Part shown: piece by piece, positions 5,882 to 6,534 of the stretch
Numbering within the stretch: the stretch's first letter is position 1
Layout: each line of letters starts with the position of its first letter
DNA from: Clostridium sp.
GTDB lineage: Bacteria > Bacillota > Clostridia > Acetivibrionales > Acetivibrionaceae
Assembly: GCA_012841175.1 (NCBI GenBank)
Contig: DUVG01000103.1
Coordinates: forward strand, 1 to 6,534
Reading direction: 5' to 3'
Length of the DNA: 6,534 nucleotides
Position numbers and translations under genes: made by a program
Notes under the pieces: model-generated
What the model saw: only the letters and a program-made list of their open reading frames with translations
Database searches by the model: none
What the model was told of the DNA's origin: nothing

Positions 5882-6534
5882 CTATAATCTCCAATAGCTA
5901 TAACCTTTTTCTTCAATTTCTTTTCTATCTAAGATACTTTTTACATCGATTAGAACCTTATCCTTATTCTCAAAATCACCATATAAAGAATCAATTTCAC
6001 TCCAACTCATACGCTTAAATACATCATGAGCAACTGCCAACACTAAGCAATCGACATCCTTCACATCTTTAATATCAACTAAATCAATACCATACTCATG
6101 CTTAGCTTCATGTACATCAGCTTCTGGATCAACGATAATTGGTTCTATGCCGTATTCTCTAAGACTATCAATAATATTTATAACTTTAGAATTTCTTGTG
6201 TCAGGTGTATTCTCCTTAAAAGTTAAACCCAAAATAACAACTTTAGCTTGTCTTACTACTTTATTTGCTAATATTAGCTTCTTTATTATGGCATCTGCTA
6301 TGAACTTGCCCATCCCATCGTTTATTTTTCTTCCTGATAAAATTATCTGACTGTGATATCCTAGTTTTTCTGCTTCATATACAAAATAATAAGGATCTAC
6401 ACCTATGCAATGTCCGCCAACAAGGCCTGGCGTAAATCCAAGCGCATTCCATTTTGTATTCATTGCTTCAACAACTTCTTTTGTGTCGATTTCCATCCGA
6501 TCAAATACCATAGCAAGTTCATTCATAAATGCAA
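5882..6534 (-). CDS. UDP-N-acetylhexosamine 6-dehydrogenase (TviB/WbpO-like), copy B, 5' part outside window
   Basis: Visible are the last 216 residues of a second nucleotide-sugar 6-dehydrogenase. The reading frame runs off the window edge. The Met at 6526 is internal: it is preceded by Ala-Phe and aligns with Met225 of copy A (AFMNELAMVF). The whole NAD-binding domain is therefore outside. The visible part contains GGHCIGVDPYY with the nucleophilic Cys codon at 6409-6407, then FKENTPDTRNSK of the UDP-binding domain, and the same GY-YWRL carboxyl end as copy A. Hand alignment without gaps gives 161 of 214 identical residues (75%) to copy A. Identity is about 90% near the active site and about 54% in the last 54 residues. 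It probably makes a UDP-N-acetylhexosaminuronic acid, possibly with a different substrate or regulation from copy A. It is followed after 24 bases by a GT4 gene. Confidence 0.9.
   Translation of the reverse strand, partial: AFMNELAMVFDRMEIDTKEVVEAMNTKWNALGFTPGLVGGHCIGVDPYYFVYEAEKLGYHSQIILSGRKINDGMGKFIADAIIKKLILANKVVRQAKVVILGLTFKENTPDTRNSKVINIIDSLREYGIEPIIVDPEADVHEAKHEYGIDLVDIKDVKDVDCLVLAVAHDVFKRMSWSEIDSLYGDFENKDKVLIDVKSILDRKEIEEKGYSYWRL
5882..6534 (-). repeat. Direct repeat arm 2 (dehydrogenase copy B, 3' half)
   Basis: This is the partner of 118-770. The repeat is cut by the window edge and, if the gene is full length, should extend to about position 7198 in window numbering. Homologous exchange between the arms would delete 5764 bases, taking out three glycosyltransferase genes, the beta-propeller gene and the small ORF, and leave one chimeric dehydrogenase. 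Confidence 0.85.

Noticed and set aside
5585..6350. Plus-strand ORFs at 5585-5803 and 6147-6350
   Set aside because: They are antisense to the GT4 gene and to dehydrogenase copy B respectively; the coding strand carries clear family motifs throughout.
6524..6526. ATG as the true start of dehydrogenase copy B
   Set aside because: The frame continues upstream as Ala-Phe to the window edge and aligns with an internal Met of copy A, so this is a truncated view of a longer gene.
1..6534. Mobile element, CRISPR array, tRNA or riboswitch
   Set aside because: I saw no transposase motifs, terminal inverted repeats, regularly spaced repeats or cloverleaf-like sequence; the only long repeat is explained by the paralogous dehydrogenases.

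Overview
This window is the interior of a surface-polysaccharide (capsule, exopolysaccharide or cell-wall glycan) biosynthesis operon. All genes are on the minus strand, so transcription runs from position 6534 towards 1. The DNA is AT-rich (about one third G+C in the lines counted by hand). Most starts have purine-rich Shine-Dalgarno (SD) sequences such as AAAAGGAGA, AAAGGAAG and AAGGGGTGA. Together these suggest a low-GC Firmicute (Bacillota), but nothing fixes a genus. No RNA gene, CRISPR array, transposase or clear terminator was found.

In transcription order the window holds: (1) the 3' part of a nucleotide-sugar 6-dehydrogenase (copy B, 6534-5882, cut by the window edge); (2) a GT4 glycosyltransferase with a normal EX7E motif (5857-4715); (3) a GT2 glycosyltransferase (4713-3811); (4) a 327-residue probable beta-propeller protein of unknown role (3765-2782); (5) a 38-codon, very basic small ORF with a strong ribosome-binding site (2751-2635); (6) a second, unusual GT4 glycosyltransferase (2630-1470); (7) a complete nucleotide-sugar dehydrogenase (copy A, 1434-118); (8) the first 12 codons of a further glycosyltransferase whose apparent start codon is ATT (35-1). 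Gaps are 24, 1, 45, 30, 4, 35 and 82 bases, as expected for one polycistronic transcript.

The dehydrogenases belong to the TviB/WbpO/WbpA group, which oxidises UDP-N-acetylhexosamines to UDP-N-acetylhexosaminuronic acids. The glycosyltransferases would use such donors, and others, to build a repeat unit on a lipid carrier. The product is therefore probably an acidic polysaccharide containing an amino-sugar uronic acid; this is inference.

The points most worth a second look are the two diverged dehydrogenase paralogues bracketing the glycosyltransferase block as a 653-bp direct repeat, the unannotated basic small ORF in frame with the beta-propeller gene and overlapping the next gene's ribosome-binding site, the beta-propeller protein itself, and the ATT start at the left edge. 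I see no evidence for a defence system or other wholly new machinery.
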